Below, piece after piece: positions 45,999-53,958 of a DNA stretch of 64,000 nucleotides; position 1 is the first letter of the stretch, and every line of letters begins with the position of its first letter. The notes under the pieces are model-generated. The model made no database searches, was not told the origin of the DNA, and saw only the letters and a list, made by a program, of their open reading frames with translations. This DNA is from Betaproteobacteria bacterium. Lineage in GTDB: Bacteria > Pseudomonadota > Gammaproteobacteria > Burkholderiales > Casimicrobiaceae. The position numbers and the translations under genes are program-made. The stretch covers positions 1-64,000 of the forward strand of contig JADKEV010000032.1 of NCBI GenBank assembly GCA_016717855.1, given 5' to 3'.

Positions 45999-46012
45999 TT
46001 GACAAAGGTCAA
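45999..46012 (+). promoter_or_regulatory. FNR/DNR-type box upstream of narK
   Basis: TTGACAAAGGTCAA is a perfect inverted repeat (TTGAC-N4-GTCAA) close to the FNR/DNR consensus TTGAT-N4-ATCAA. It is centred 80 bp upstream of the narK ATG, which is suitable for class II activation of that gene. This fits anaerobic or nitrate-linked control. Confidence 0.5.
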
Positions 46013-46085
46013 AGCAATCACCCCGCGGCAGGTATCCAATGTCGCGTAGGCCCCCGCATCGGCCGCCAATCCAGGGAGCAGCAAC

Positions 46086-48803
46086 GTGACGTCATCCGCC
46101 GTGACCAAGCCGGGAATCACCAGCGAGCAGATCGCCGCGCTGTCGATGAGCACCCTCGCCTTCGCGGTGAACTTCGCCGTCTGGGTGATGTTCTCGGTCA
46201 TCGGGATCAAGATCAAGGCGGAACTCAACCTCAGCGAGACCGAGTTCGGCTTGCTGGTGGCGACGCCGATCCTGACCGGGTCGCTGGTGCGCCTGCCGCT
46301 GGGCATCCTGACCGACCGCTACGGTGGGCGGATCGTGTACACCCTGCAGATGCTCGCGGTGGTGATACCCACCTGGGTGCTCTCCTACGCGACCGAATAC
46401 TGGCAGTACCTGGTGCTGGGGCTGTTCATCGGCGTGGCCGGCGGCTCGTTCGCGGTCGGCATCGCCTACACGTCGGCCTGGTTCAGCAAGGAGCGCCAGG
46501 GCACGGCGATGGGCATCTTCGGGGCCGGCAACGCGGGCTCCTCGCTCACCAAGTTCATCGCCCCGCTGATCATCGCCGCCTCCGCGACGGGCTCGTGGCG
46601 GACGGTACCGCAGGTCTACTCCGTTGCCATGCTGGTGATGGCGGTGCTGTTCTGGTTCCTCACCTCCGAGGACCCGCTGCACCGGAAGGACGCGGCGGTC
46701 CGGCGGCGCATCCCGCTGGGCGAACAGTTGAAGCCCCTGCTCGACCCCCTGGTGTGGCGCTTCGGCCTCGCCTACTACTTCGTGTTCGGCGCCTTCGTGG
46801 CGATGGCGCTGTGGCTGCCCAAGTACTACGTCGGCGAATACGGCCTGCCGCTGGCGACCGCCGCGTTCCTGACCATCCTGTTCGACCTGCCCTCGGGGGC
46901 GATCCGGGCGCTGGGCGGCTGGGCGTCCGACAAGTGGGGCGGCAACACGGTGACCTGGTGGGTGATGTGGGTGAGCCTCGCCTGCATGTTCCTGTTGAGC
47001 TACCCGCCCACGACGCTGACCATCCATGCGATCAAGGGCGACGTCGCGGTCAATATCGGGCTCGGCGTGACGATGTTCACCGTGCTGATCTTCATCGTCG
47101 GGCTGGCGCAGGGCTTCGGCAAGGCCAGCGTCTACCGCAGCCTGGCCGACCACTACCCGACCAGCATGGGCGTGGTCGGCGGCATCGTCGGCGTCATCGG
47201 CGGGCTGGGCGGCTTCTCGCTGCCGATCATGTTCGGCGTCGCCGCCGACGTGATCGGGGTGCGCAGCAGCTGCTTCATGCTGATGACCGGCGTGATCATC
47301 ATCACCATGGTCTGGACGTGGGTCGCCGAGCGGAACGAGCGCGAAGGGGTCCTGGAACAGCACGCCGACGCGCGCGCCGCGCTGGCCGGCGCCGGGCTGG
47401 TCGAGCCCGCGCACCCGCGCCGGCACGTGCTCGTCGACTGGCGGCCGGACGACGAAGGCTTCTGGGCGGCGACCGGCAAGCGCATCGCCAACCGCAATCT
47501 CTGGCTGTCGATGCCCGCGCTCTTGCTGGCCTTCGCGGTCTGGGTGGTGTGGAGCGTGATCGTGGTCGAGCTGCCGCACATCGGCTTCAAGTTCAGCACC
47601 AACCAGCTGTTCTGGCTGGCGGCGCTGCCGGGGCTCTCCGGCGCGATCTTCCGCGCGCTGTATTCGTTCGTCGTGCCCATCTTCGGCGGGCGCAACTTCA
47701 CGGTGTGGAGCACGGCGATGCTGGTGCTGCCCACGCTGTGGATCGGCTTCGCCGTGCAGGACCCCAACACCAACTACGCGGTGTTCGCCGCGATCGCGCT
47801 CTTGTGCGGGCTGGGCGCGGGCAACTTCTCCTCCAGCATGGCGAACATCAGCTTCTTCTATCCGAAGCGCCTGCAAGGCACCGCGCTCGGCCTCAATGCC
47901 GGCATCGGCAACCTGGGCGTCGGGCTGGCGCAGTTGATTGCCCCGATCGCCATCTACGGCGGCGCGCTGCTGGTCCTGGGCGGAAACCCGCAGACCCGCG
48001 TGGACCAGGGCGTGACGACATCCATCTGGCTGCAGAACGCCGGCTTCATCTGGGTGCCGCTGATCGTCCTCTCGTCGGTCGCCGCCTGGTTCGGCATGGA
48101 CAACATCGCCACCGTGCGCGCCGGCTTCGCCGAGCAGGTGGCGATCATCAAGAACAGGCAGCAGTGGCGGATGAGCTGGCTGTACACGGGCACCTTCGGC
48201 TCGTTCATCGGCCTCGCGGTGGGCTTCCCGATGCTGGTCAACACGCAGTTCCCGGCGGTGGATGCGTTCAAGTTCGCGTTCATCGGGCCGCTGCTGGCGG
48301 CGCTGGTGCGGCCGCTGGGCGGCTGGCTCGCCGACCGCCTGGGCGGCGCGATGATCACCTTCTGGATTTTCGTGGTGATGGCCCTCGCGCCGCTGGCCGC
48401 GGCGTTCTTCCTGCCGGGGCTGGATGGCGGCGGCAACCTGACCGGCTTCGTGCTGGCATTCATGGCGCTGTTCCTGGCCGCCGGCATCGGCAACGGCTCG
48501 ACCTTCCGCATGATCCCGATCATCTTCCGCACGCTGCGCGAGCGCGAGGTGGCCAACCCCCGCGACCAGGCGGCGATGGAAGAAGCCCGCCGCGTCGGCG
48601 CCACCGAAGGCGCCGCGACGCTGGGCTTCAGCTCCGCGGTGGCCGCGTTCGGCGGCTTCTTCATCCCGATCGCCTACGGCACGTCGATCAAGCTGACCGG
48701 CAGCCCGCAAGGCGCACTGTTCTTCTTCAGCGTGTTCTACCTGACCTGCGTGGTCGGGACGTGGCGTTGGTACGCGCGGCGCGGGGCGGAGGTGGCGTCG
48801 TAA
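46086..48803 (+). CDS. narK: Fused NarK1-NarK2 type nitrate/nitrite transporter
   Basis: A 905-residue protein of two fused MFS transporter halves (about residues 20-420 and 470-890). The first half has the NarK1-like start TLAFAVNFAVWVMFSVIG and nitrate-signature-like GVAGGSFAVGIAYTSAWF. The second has LLAFAVWVVWSVIVVELPHIGF and GLGAGNFSSSMANISFFYP, matching the nitrate signature of NarK2. Such fusions occur in denitrifying alpha- and betaproteobacteria and combine nitrate/proton symport with nitrate/nitrite exchange. No nitrate reductase genes are seen next to it, which is unusual. An FNR-type box is upstream. Confidence 0.9.
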   Translation: MTSSAVTKPGITSEQIAALSMSTLAFAVNFAVWVMFSVIGIKIKAELNLSETEFGLLVATPILTGSLVRLPLGILTDRYGGRIVYTLQMLAVVIPTWVLSYATEYWQYLVLGLFIGVAGGSFAVGIAYTSAWFSKERQGTAMGIFGAGNAGSSLTKFIAPLIIAASATGSWRTVPQVYSVAMLVMAVLFWFLTSEDPLHRKDAAVRRRIPLGEQLKPLLDPLVWRFGLAYYFVFGAFVAMALWLPKYYVGEYGLPLATAAFLTILFDLPSGAIRALGGWASDKWGGNTVTWWVMWVSLACMFLLSYPPTTLTIHAIKGDVAVNIGLGVTMFTVLIFIVGLAQGFGKASVYRSLADHYPTSMGVVGGIVGVIGGLGGFSLPIMFGVAADVIGVRSSCFMLMTGVIIITMVWTWVAERNEREGVLEQHADARAALAGAGLVEPAHPRRHVLVDWRPDDEGFWAATGKRIANRNLWLSMPALLLAFAVWVVWSVIVVELPHIGFKFSTNQLFWLAALPGLSGAIFRALYSFVVPIFGGRNFTVWSTAMLVLPTLWIGFAVQDPNTNYAVFAAIALLCGLGAGNFSSSMANISFFYPKRLQGTALGLNAGIGNLGVGLAQLIAPIAIYGGALLVLGGNPQTRVDQGVTTSIWLQNAGFIWVPLIVLSSVAAWFGMDNIATVRAGFAEQVAIIKNRQQWRMSWLYTGTFGSFIGLAVGFPMLVNTQFPAVDAFKFAFIGPLLAALVRPLGGWLADRLGGAMITFWIFVVMALAPLAAAFFLPGLDGGGNLTGFVLAFMALFLAAGIGNGSTFRMIPIIFRTLREREVANPRDQAAMEEARRVGATEGAATLGFSSAVAAFGGFFIPIAYGTSIKLTGSPQGALFFFSVFYLTCVVGTWRWYARRGAEVAS

Positions 48804-48816
48804 ACGTCGTGGCGTC

Positions 48817-48922
48817 GTAGGATGGGTGGAGCGCAGCGATACCCATCTGCCACCGCGAGAACGACCGCTCGCGTGATTTGCCCGCCATCTGCCAACGCGA
48901 GAACGACCGCTCGCGTGATTTG
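48817..48922. repeat. Left end of MITE-like family with duplicated subterminal segment
   Basis: Left end at 48817-48847, followed by two direct copies of about 38 bp (48846-48884 and 48885-48922), each holding CGAGAACGACCGCTCGCGTG. That segment is the reverse complement of the right-hand subterminal motif in the 49.9-kb copy. No right end follows, so this is a truncated, internally duplicated element. It starts 13 bp after the narK stop. Confidence 0.75.
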
Positions 48923-49010
48923 CCTGGAGTTATGAAACGGGCGATGCAAGCCTGCCAAAGGACTGGGCAGGATGTACCGATTGACAGGAAGTGTCCGGAT
49001 ATCGCCAAGG

Positions 49011-49298
49011 TCAGGCCAGTGCCTTCACGTTCAACCCCACCACTCGCTTGAAGGCGGCATCACCGGTCAGGAACAGGTGGTCGGCGCCCAGCTGCAGGCA
49101 GCTGGCCGCCTGCAGGGAGTCCGGCGTGCGCAACCCGTGCCTTACGCGGATCGCCGCCGCCAGTTCCACGACGTCCCTCGTCAATTCAACCCAGACCAGA
49201 TCGGTACGGGCAAAAAATGCATCGAACGCTGCCAGCACCGCACTATCGTTGGCTTTCATCGGCCGCACCCGGCACTCCAGCCACGTCAGACGGCTCAC
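49011..49298 (-). pseudogene. PIN-domain toxin, C-terminal part (frameshifted)
   Basis: A 95-residue open frame with the C-terminal two-thirds of a VapC-type PIN ribonuclease: WVELTRDVVELAAAIRVRHGLRTPDSLQAASCLQLGADHLFLTGDAAF, read in parts, holds the acidic D of TPDSLQAA and GDAAF. The N-terminal half with the first catalytic Asp is in another frame just upstream. One missing G near 49296 would rejoin the halves (ISVPA then VSRLTW). As it stands the apparent GTG start overlaps the stop of the upstream frame, so no functional toxin is expected unless this is a sequence error. Confidence 0.7.
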
Positions 49299-49642
49299 GC
49301 CGGCACCGAGATTGAGTGCTCCTTGGTGGCGACCGCCAACTGTCCGCGCACTTTGCGCGCGAAAGGCTCTTTGCCCTCGATCAGATAAATCAGGGCGCTG
49401 GCATCGAAGAATGCAATCACCAGGGCGGCATCAACTGGACTTTGCTGCGCTTGGGGCGGTGGTAGCAGCGCCACTGGGCTTTTGGTCTTGCCATTGGTGA
49501 GGCGCTGATAATCATCTTCGGATAGCACCACAGCAGCAAGCTTGTTGCGCTTGACGATGTGCACGGGACCATGCCGCAGGCCCTCGTCAATGGCGGCCAT
49601 GCCACGGCGCTTGATTTCGGCAATGGTGAGGGTGTTGTCCAT
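49295..49642 (-). CDS. Phd/YefM-type antitoxin running in frame into PIN-toxin N-terminus
   Basis: A 115-residue frame. Residues 1-60 are a Phd/YefM-like antitoxin (LTIAEIKRRGMAAIDEGLRHGPVHIVKRNKLAAVVLSEDDYQRL, read in parts). From about residue 74 the same frame continues into the N-terminus of a PIN toxin (VIAFFDASALIYLIEG, with the first catalytic Asp). A GTG at 49420 could be the separate toxin start in the same frame. So antitoxin and toxin are not separated by a stop. The frame then ends at 49295, where the PIN domain is broken. Confidence 0.65.
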   Translation of the reverse strand: MDNTLTIAEIKRRGMAAIDEGLRHGPVHIVKRNKLAAVVLSEDDYQRLTNGKTKSPVALLPPPQAQQSPVDAALVIAFFDASALIYLIEGKEPFARKVRGQLAVATKEHSISVPA

Positions 49643-49659
49643 GCGTATCCTGTTTCGAT

Positions 49660-49692
49660 ACTGATAATTTGATTATGATATCAATATCAGTA
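49660..49692. promoter_or_regulatory. Palindromic operator candidate of the antitoxin-PIN unit
   Basis: Outer arms TACTGATA (49660-49667) and TATCAGTA (49685-49692) are perfect inverted repeats. They enclose a second palindrome TTGAT-N6-ATCAA. The site lies 18 bp upstream of the antitoxin ATG in a sharp AT-rich island, the usual place for autoregulation by a Phd-type antitoxin. Confidence 0.55.
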
Positions 49693-49727
49693 CTGTTTTT
49701 CAATCTGCATCCCGGTCGGCAGGCACG

Positions 49728-49854
49728 GCCCCTACGACGCCGGATCAATGACGCTAAGGACGCAGTCCCGAACCGTCCATTGGCCGATTCCGCACTATGC
49801 GCGTGGCCCGCAGTCCCCGTACTGCCTCTTTGGGTCGGGATCATTGGATCATGG
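49728..49854 (-). pseudogene. Scar of a lost MazEF unit
   Basis: 49732-49764 encodes on the minus strand the last residues of MazF (VLSVIDPAS then TAG), nearly identical to the 3' end of the intact mazF at 53.1 kb. Directly after it, 49765-49854 is a 90-bp copy of the flank found upstream of mazE at 53861-53950. The roughly 700 bp that hold the rest of mazF and mazE are missing here. The remaining bases up to the MITE-like copy show nothing else. Confidence 0.75.
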
Positions 49855-49881
49855 CGAGCCACACCCGAGCCGGCAAAGGCC

Positions 49882-50089
49882 GTAGGATGGGTGGAGCGTA
49901 GCGATACCCATCTCGTCAAACCGTCCGGTACCGGCTGCGCCTCGAGAATCTTGGCGGTGGGCGTCACGCAAGCGGTCGCTCTTGCACTGGCAGATGGGTA
50001 TCGCTGCGCTCCACCCATCCTACGGCTCATCTATTGCAAACGGTCGTTCTTGCACCGGCAGATGGTACGCTGCGCCCACCCATCCTACG
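49882..50089. repeat. MITE/BIME-like element, full copy 5, plus extra degenerate right end
   Basis: Left end 49882-49912 and right end 49993-50023 enclose an interior that starts TCGTCAAACCGTCCGG and ends CGGTCGCTCTTGCACTGGCAG. A second, deleted right end follows at 50060-50089 after a duplicated subterminal stretch. From 50090 to the gene at 50241 nothing is recognised apart from short GACCCCGG-type palindromic pieces. Confidence 0.83.
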
Positions 50090-50240
50090 GCTCATCTATT
50101 CCCACGGCGGGCGCTTGCACGCCCGTTTCAGCGAAGAATGCGTACCGTCCTCCTCTGACCCTGAATCAACGCCCGAAACAATGCCCAATCCGACCCCGGA
50201 TTGATACACTCACCGCTCATCCTTGAGGGGGGAGAGGAAA

Positions 50241-51818
50241 ATGGCGCCACCGGCAGCTCGACGCGCGGACTTTCTGATGGCGCTGGCTTATGCGACCGAC
50301 CTGGCCACCGGCCAGTCGCGGGATTTTGCGCTGCGCTCTTGCGTGCTGGCGATGCGGCTGGCGGAGGTCGCGGGCCTCGACGACCATCAGCGCCGCAATG
50401 TCTATCACCAGGCCCTGCTGCGTTACATCGGCTGCAATGCCGACACCCATCTGCTGGCGTCGGCGTTCGGCGACGAGATCGCGCTGCGCCAGGACCTTGC
50501 CCGCATCGACATGGGCGACCAGTCGCAGATCGCCGAGACGATAGTCCGCGCGATCACCCGCGTCTTCGCGGACGCGCCGCCGGCGGAACTGGCCAAGGCG
50601 GTCGAACAGGGCCTGGCCGAAGCCATGAACGTGAGCGTTCCCATCCTGGCGGGCCACTGCGAGGTTGCGCAAAGGATCGCGGAGCGAATCGGGCTCTCGG
50701 GCGAGATCCGCCAGAATCTCGGCCAGCTCTACGAGCGTTGGGACGGTCGCGGCCTGCCGCGGGGACTGCAGGGCGATGCGGTGTCCCTGCCGGTCCGCCT
50801 CGTGACGCTGGCCCAGGATGCGATCGTCCTGTCCGAAGCCCACGGCTTCGAGACCATGACCGCGATGATCGCCAAGCGCCGCGGCGGCGCCTATGAGCCG
50901 GCCCTGGCCGATCTCTTCCTCGCGCACGCCGGACGCCTGCTCGCCGGACTCGACGGGGCCGTCGACCGCGCGACGATCCTGGCGCTGGAACCCGCTCCGC
51001 AGGCGGTGTTCGACGAGAGGGCGTGCGAGGAAGCGTATCTCGCGATCGCCGACATGGTCGACATGCGGATGCCCTTCACGTTCGGCCACTCGCGCGCCGT
51101 CGCGGCCCTGGCCGACGCGGCAGGCAGGCACATGGGCCTGCCGGCTTCGGACATCCGCGAACTCCGGTGGGCGGCCTACACCCACGACATCGGCGAGCTG
51201 GCGGTGCCGGTCTCGACCTGGATGAAAACCAGCGCGCTGACGCTGCGCGAAACCGATGCGGCGCGGCTGCATCCGTATCATGGCGAGCGCACGCTGGCGG
51301 GCTTGAGCGGCGAAGGCAAGGCCGTCGCGGCGCTGGTCTCGCGCCACCACGAGCACCTCGACGGCAGCGGCTACTATCGTAATGCCCGCGGCCCCGACCT
51401 GTCGCCGGCGGCCCGCATTCTCGCCGCGGCCGAAGCCTTCCAGACCGCCAGGGAAGCGCGGCCCCACCGGGAAGCCTTGAGCGCTGCGGACGCGGCCGCG
51501 CAGCTCCGCGCCGCGGTAAGGGAAGGCAAGCTCTGCCCCGACGCGGTCGAAGCGGTCCTCGCCTGCGCCGGCCAGCCCGCCCGCCGCGCCCACGCCGAGC
51601 GCCTGGCCGGGCTGACGCCGCGCGAGATCGAAGTCCTGCGCCTGATCGCCGCCGGGCACACGGCGAAGGGAGCGGCCCGCCAGCTCGAGATCGCGCCCAA
51701 GACCGCCGACAACCACATCCAGAGCCTCTATTCCAAGATCGGCGTCACCACCCGGGCCGCCGCCGCCCTCTACGCCCTCGAGCGCGGCCTGGTACAACAG
51801 GGAATTTCCGCGGCATAG
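50241..51818 (+). CDS. Tandem HD-GYP protein with LuxR-type DNA-binding end
   Basis: A 525-residue cytoplasmic protein. The N-terminal half is a degenerate HD-GYP domain (ERWDGRGLPRGLQGDAVSL, GYP changed to GLP, no HD pair seen). The second half is a good HD-GYP domain: GHSRAVAALAD, THDIGELAVP with the HD pair, HPYHGERTL, and RHHEHLDGSGY. A LuxR helix-turn-helix follows (LTPREIEVLRLIAAGHTAKGAARQL and IQSLYSKIGV). It may link cyclic di-GMP or another nucleotide to transcription. The ATG at 50241 has GGGGGGAGAGG upstream. A leaderless solute-binding protein gene follows 90 bp later. Confidence 0.85.
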   Translation: MAPPAARRADFLMALAYATDLATGQSRDFALRSCVLAMRLAEVAGLDDHQRRNVYHQALLRYIGCNADTHLLASAFGDEIALRQDLARIDMGDQSQIAETIVRAITRVFADAPPAELAKAVEQGLAEAMNVSVPILAGHCEVAQRIAERIGLSGEIRQNLGQLYERWDGRGLPRGLQGDAVSLPVRLVTLAQDAIVLSEAHGFETMTAMIAKRRGGAYEPALADLFLAHAGRLLAGLDGAVDRATILALEPAPQAVFDERACEEAYLAIADMVDMRMPFTFGHSRAVAALADAAGRHMGLPASDIRELRWAAYTHDIGELAVPVSTWMKTSALTLRETDAARLHPYHGERTLAGLSGEGKAVAALVSRHHEHLDGSGYYRNARGPDLSPAARILAAAEAFQTAREARPHREALSAADAAAQLRAAVREGKLCPDAVEAVLACAGQPARRAHAERLAGLTPREIEVLRLIAAGHTAKGAARQLEIAPKTADNHIQSLYSKIGVTTRAAAALYALERGLVQQGISAA

Positions 51819-51908
51819 GGAATCCACCCCATGTACAGCCGGGGCGTTGCCGGCATTCTGCAGGCGTGAACCGGGCCATCGGGCCGCGGCACATGCCAGG
51901 AGAATGTC

Positions 51909-53048
51909 ATGAAAGAATCCGCGATCAAGGTTGGAGTCATCACGGACCAGACGGGTCCGATGTCGTTCGCGGGCATCGCCAATGCCAACGTGGCCAGGAT
52001 GGCGATCGACGAGATCAATGCCAAGGGCGGCTTGCTGGGGCGGCAGGTGGAGTTGTGCCTCGAGGACAGCGCGACGACAGACAGCGTCGCGGCAGCCAAG
52101 GCGGCGAAGCTCGTCCAACAGGACCAGGTCGACGTGATCTTCGGCGGCATCTACAGCTCGACGCGCCAGGCGATCAAGGGCCCGGCCGTCGTGCAGGGCA
52201 GGAAGCTCTACATCTACCCGGAGCAGTACGAGGGACAGGAATCCGATCCGCTCATCTTCTGCACCGGCCCGGTCCCGGCGCAGCAGGTCGAGCCGCTCAT
52301 TCCGTGGCTGATGCAACACACGGGTGCGAAGAAGTTTTACCTGCCATCGGCCGATTACATCTGGCCGCACACGATGAACAAGAGGGTTCGCCAGGCCGTC
52401 ACCGCCAACGGCGGCACGATCGTCGGCGAAGAGTACTTTCCCCTCGATCACACCGACTACAGCAAGACCGTCGAGAAGATCATGGCCAGCGGGACGGAGG
52501 TGGTGTTCAACACCACGGTACCGCCGGGGATGGCGCCCTTCCTCGAACAGCTTTACAACGCCGGCTTCACCAAGCGCGGCGGACACCTGGTCTGCACGTA
52601 CTTCGAGGAGAACTTCCTGAGCTTCCTGCCGGCCGCGCACACGGAGGGCATGTACAGCTGCCTCGACTACTACCAGAGCGTCAGCGATCCATTCAGCCGC
52701 GAACTGCTCAACCGGTACGACACGCTATACCCCGGCAGCGCCAAGTTCACCGCCGGCAGCGCGTGCTCAGGCCTGTACCGGGGGCTGAAGCTCTGGGCCG
52801 CGGCCGTGAAAGAGGCGGGTTCGCTGAAGCAGGAAGACGTCATCAAGGCACTGGACCATGCCAGGATCGCCGAGGGACCCGGCGGCCCGGCCGAGATGGT
52901 GCCCGGGCAACATCACGTCCGGATGAACATGTACATCGCGCAGGCGAGGAACGGCAGGTTCGAGATCGTCAAGAACCTGGGGGTGATCGATCCGAAGGAG
53001 AGGAATGTCGGCGGTGTTGAAGTCGACAGGATGAGCGTCGCTGCTTGA
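51909..53048 (+). CDS. Leaderless UrtA/AmiC-like solute-binding protein
   Basis: A 379-residue Peripla_BP_5 protein similar to urea/short-chain-amide receptors (UrtA, FmdD, AmiC). It shows VGVITDQTGPMSFAG, INAKGGLLGRQVEL, a central IYPEQYEGQESD and EEYFPLDHTDYSKTV. It begins MKESAIKVGV and has no signal peptide, although AGGAGA lies just before this ATG and the fold begins at once, so it is predicted to stay in the cytoplasm. No permease or ATPase genes follow. The best precedent is AmiC, a cytoplasmic ligand sensor, and the HD-GYP/LuxR protein upstream could be its partner. That is an inference. Confidence 0.82.
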   Translation: MKESAIKVGVITDQTGPMSFAGIANANVARMAIDEINAKGGLLGRQVELCLEDSATTDSVAAAKAAKLVQQDQVDVIFGGIYSSTRQAIKGPAVVQGRKLYIYPEQYEGQESDPLIFCTGPVPAQQVEPLIPWLMQHTGAKKFYLPSADYIWPHTMNKRVRQAVTANGGTIVGEEYFPLDHTDYSKTVEKIMASGTEVVFNTTVPPGMAPFLEQLYNAGFTKRGGHLVCTYFEENFLSFLPAAHTEGMYSCLDYYQSVSDPFSRELLNRYDTLYPGSAKFTAGSACSGLYRGLKLWAAAVKEAGSLKQEDVIKALDHARIAEGPGGPAEMVPGQHHVRMNMYIAQARNGRFEIVKNLGVIDPKERNVGGVEVDRMSVAA

Positions 53049-53123
53049 ACTGGTCAGTGAGGCGGTCGCGGCGTTCGCGTTGACTGTGTCGTGGCCGCTT
53101 CGCCTCCGGGGCGGCCACAGCCC

Positions 53124-53486
53124 CTACGACGCCGGATCAATGACGCTCAGGACACGGTCGACGATTTCGACCGCGGTCACACCATCGAGGGTTTCGATGT
53201 AGCCTGCGCTCTTCATGCGCTGGCGCGCTTCGAGATCGAAGCTGCGGACCTGGTTGCAGACCGCCACACCCGTCGTATCGTGTCCACTCACCGGAACGGT
53301 CAGCCCCGTGCTCCTCGCGAACTCACCGCCGCTGACGATGGGTACCAGAATCGCGACGCCCAGCCTGTTGATCCCTTCCGGCGTGATCACGACGAAACGA
53401 TGCCGATTCTTCATTTCGCGCCCGGCGACCGGGTTGGGATCCACCCAATAGACATCTCCCCGCTGCGGAACGCGCCTTTTGCTCAC
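53124..53486 (-). CDS. mazF: MazF/PemK-type endoribonuclease toxin
   Basis: A 120-residue type II toxin of the MazF/PemK/ChpB family. It has the N-terminal RRVPQRGDVYWVDPNPVAGREM with the conserved Gly-Asp, NRHRFVVITP, and CNQVRSFDLEAR carrying the active-site-like residues. It should cleave mRNA at specific short sites. It overlaps the upstream antitoxin by 4 bases (53483-53486). Its 3' end is duplicated in the scar at 49.7 kb. Confidence 0.88.
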   Translation of the reverse strand: MSKRRVPQRGDVYWVDPNPVAGREMKNRHRFVVITPEGINRLGVAILVPIVSGGEFARSTGLTVPVSGHDTTGVAVCNQVRSFDLEARQRMKSAGYIETLDGVTAVEIVDRVLSVIDPAS

Positions 53487-53749
53487 GCGAGTTCGCGGCC
53501 TACGGCTTGGCCTTTCCGCGACAAGGCGGTGTCGGCGTTGAGACTCGCCATCATGGCCGGTGTGACTCCGCGCAGGAGTTCAGCCAGAAGGTATCGTTTC
53601 CGCGACACGGCAGGACGCACCGTGATCGCACCATTGACGACCTCCAACTGAAGCGTTGAACCGACTTTCACATCCAGGAGTTTCAGCACGTCAGAGGGGA
53701 TGGTCATTACTGCGGCGCCGCCTTGTCGCCGAATAGTCACGGTAATCAT
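53483..53749 (-). CDS. mazE: MazE/ChpS-type AbrB-fold antitoxin
   Basis: An 88-residue antitoxin with a SpoVT/AbrB swapped-hairpin N-terminus: VTIRRQGGAAVMTIPSDVLKLL and LEVVNGAITVRP. A C-terminal tail (RYLLAELLRGVTPAM) should bind the toxin. It precedes and overlaps mazF by 4 bases. Upstream (53750-53958) no gene is seen. That gap ends in the 90-bp repeat shared with 49.8 kb. Confidence 0.85.
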   Translation of the reverse strand: MITVTIRRQGGAAVMTIPSDVLKLLDVKVGSTLQLEVVNGAITVRPAVSRKRYLLAELLRGVTPAMMASLNADTALSRKGQAVGRELA

Positions 53750-53860
53750 CTGCGCCTTTGAAGTCCGGTGGAAACACCTGAATCATGCCGGATGTAGCAC
53801 AAACGTGCAACCAAGCCTTGCGGCGCACAGCGACTGGCAATCACCGGGCTCTACCCGGTA

Positions 53861-53950
53861 GTCCCGAACCATCCATGGGCCGATTTCGCACTATGCGCGT
53901 GGCCCGCAGTCGCCGGTACTACCTCTTTGGGTCGGAATCGTTGGATGATG
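53861..53950. repeat. 90-bp direct repeat shared with 49765-49854
   Basis: Begins GTCCCGAACCATCCATGG and ends TCGTTGGATGATGG. It matches 49765-49854 at about nine positions in ten and in the same orientation. It flanks the mazEF unit here and follows a MazF remnant there, so the two loci share ancestry beyond the toxin genes. Confidence 0.8.
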
Positions 53951-53958
53951 GACACGGC

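Noticed and set aside
46092..48710. Long antisense frame (872 codons) under narK
   Set aside because: High-GC shadow of a well-supported membrane transporter; composition is His/Arg/Gln-rich without domain features.
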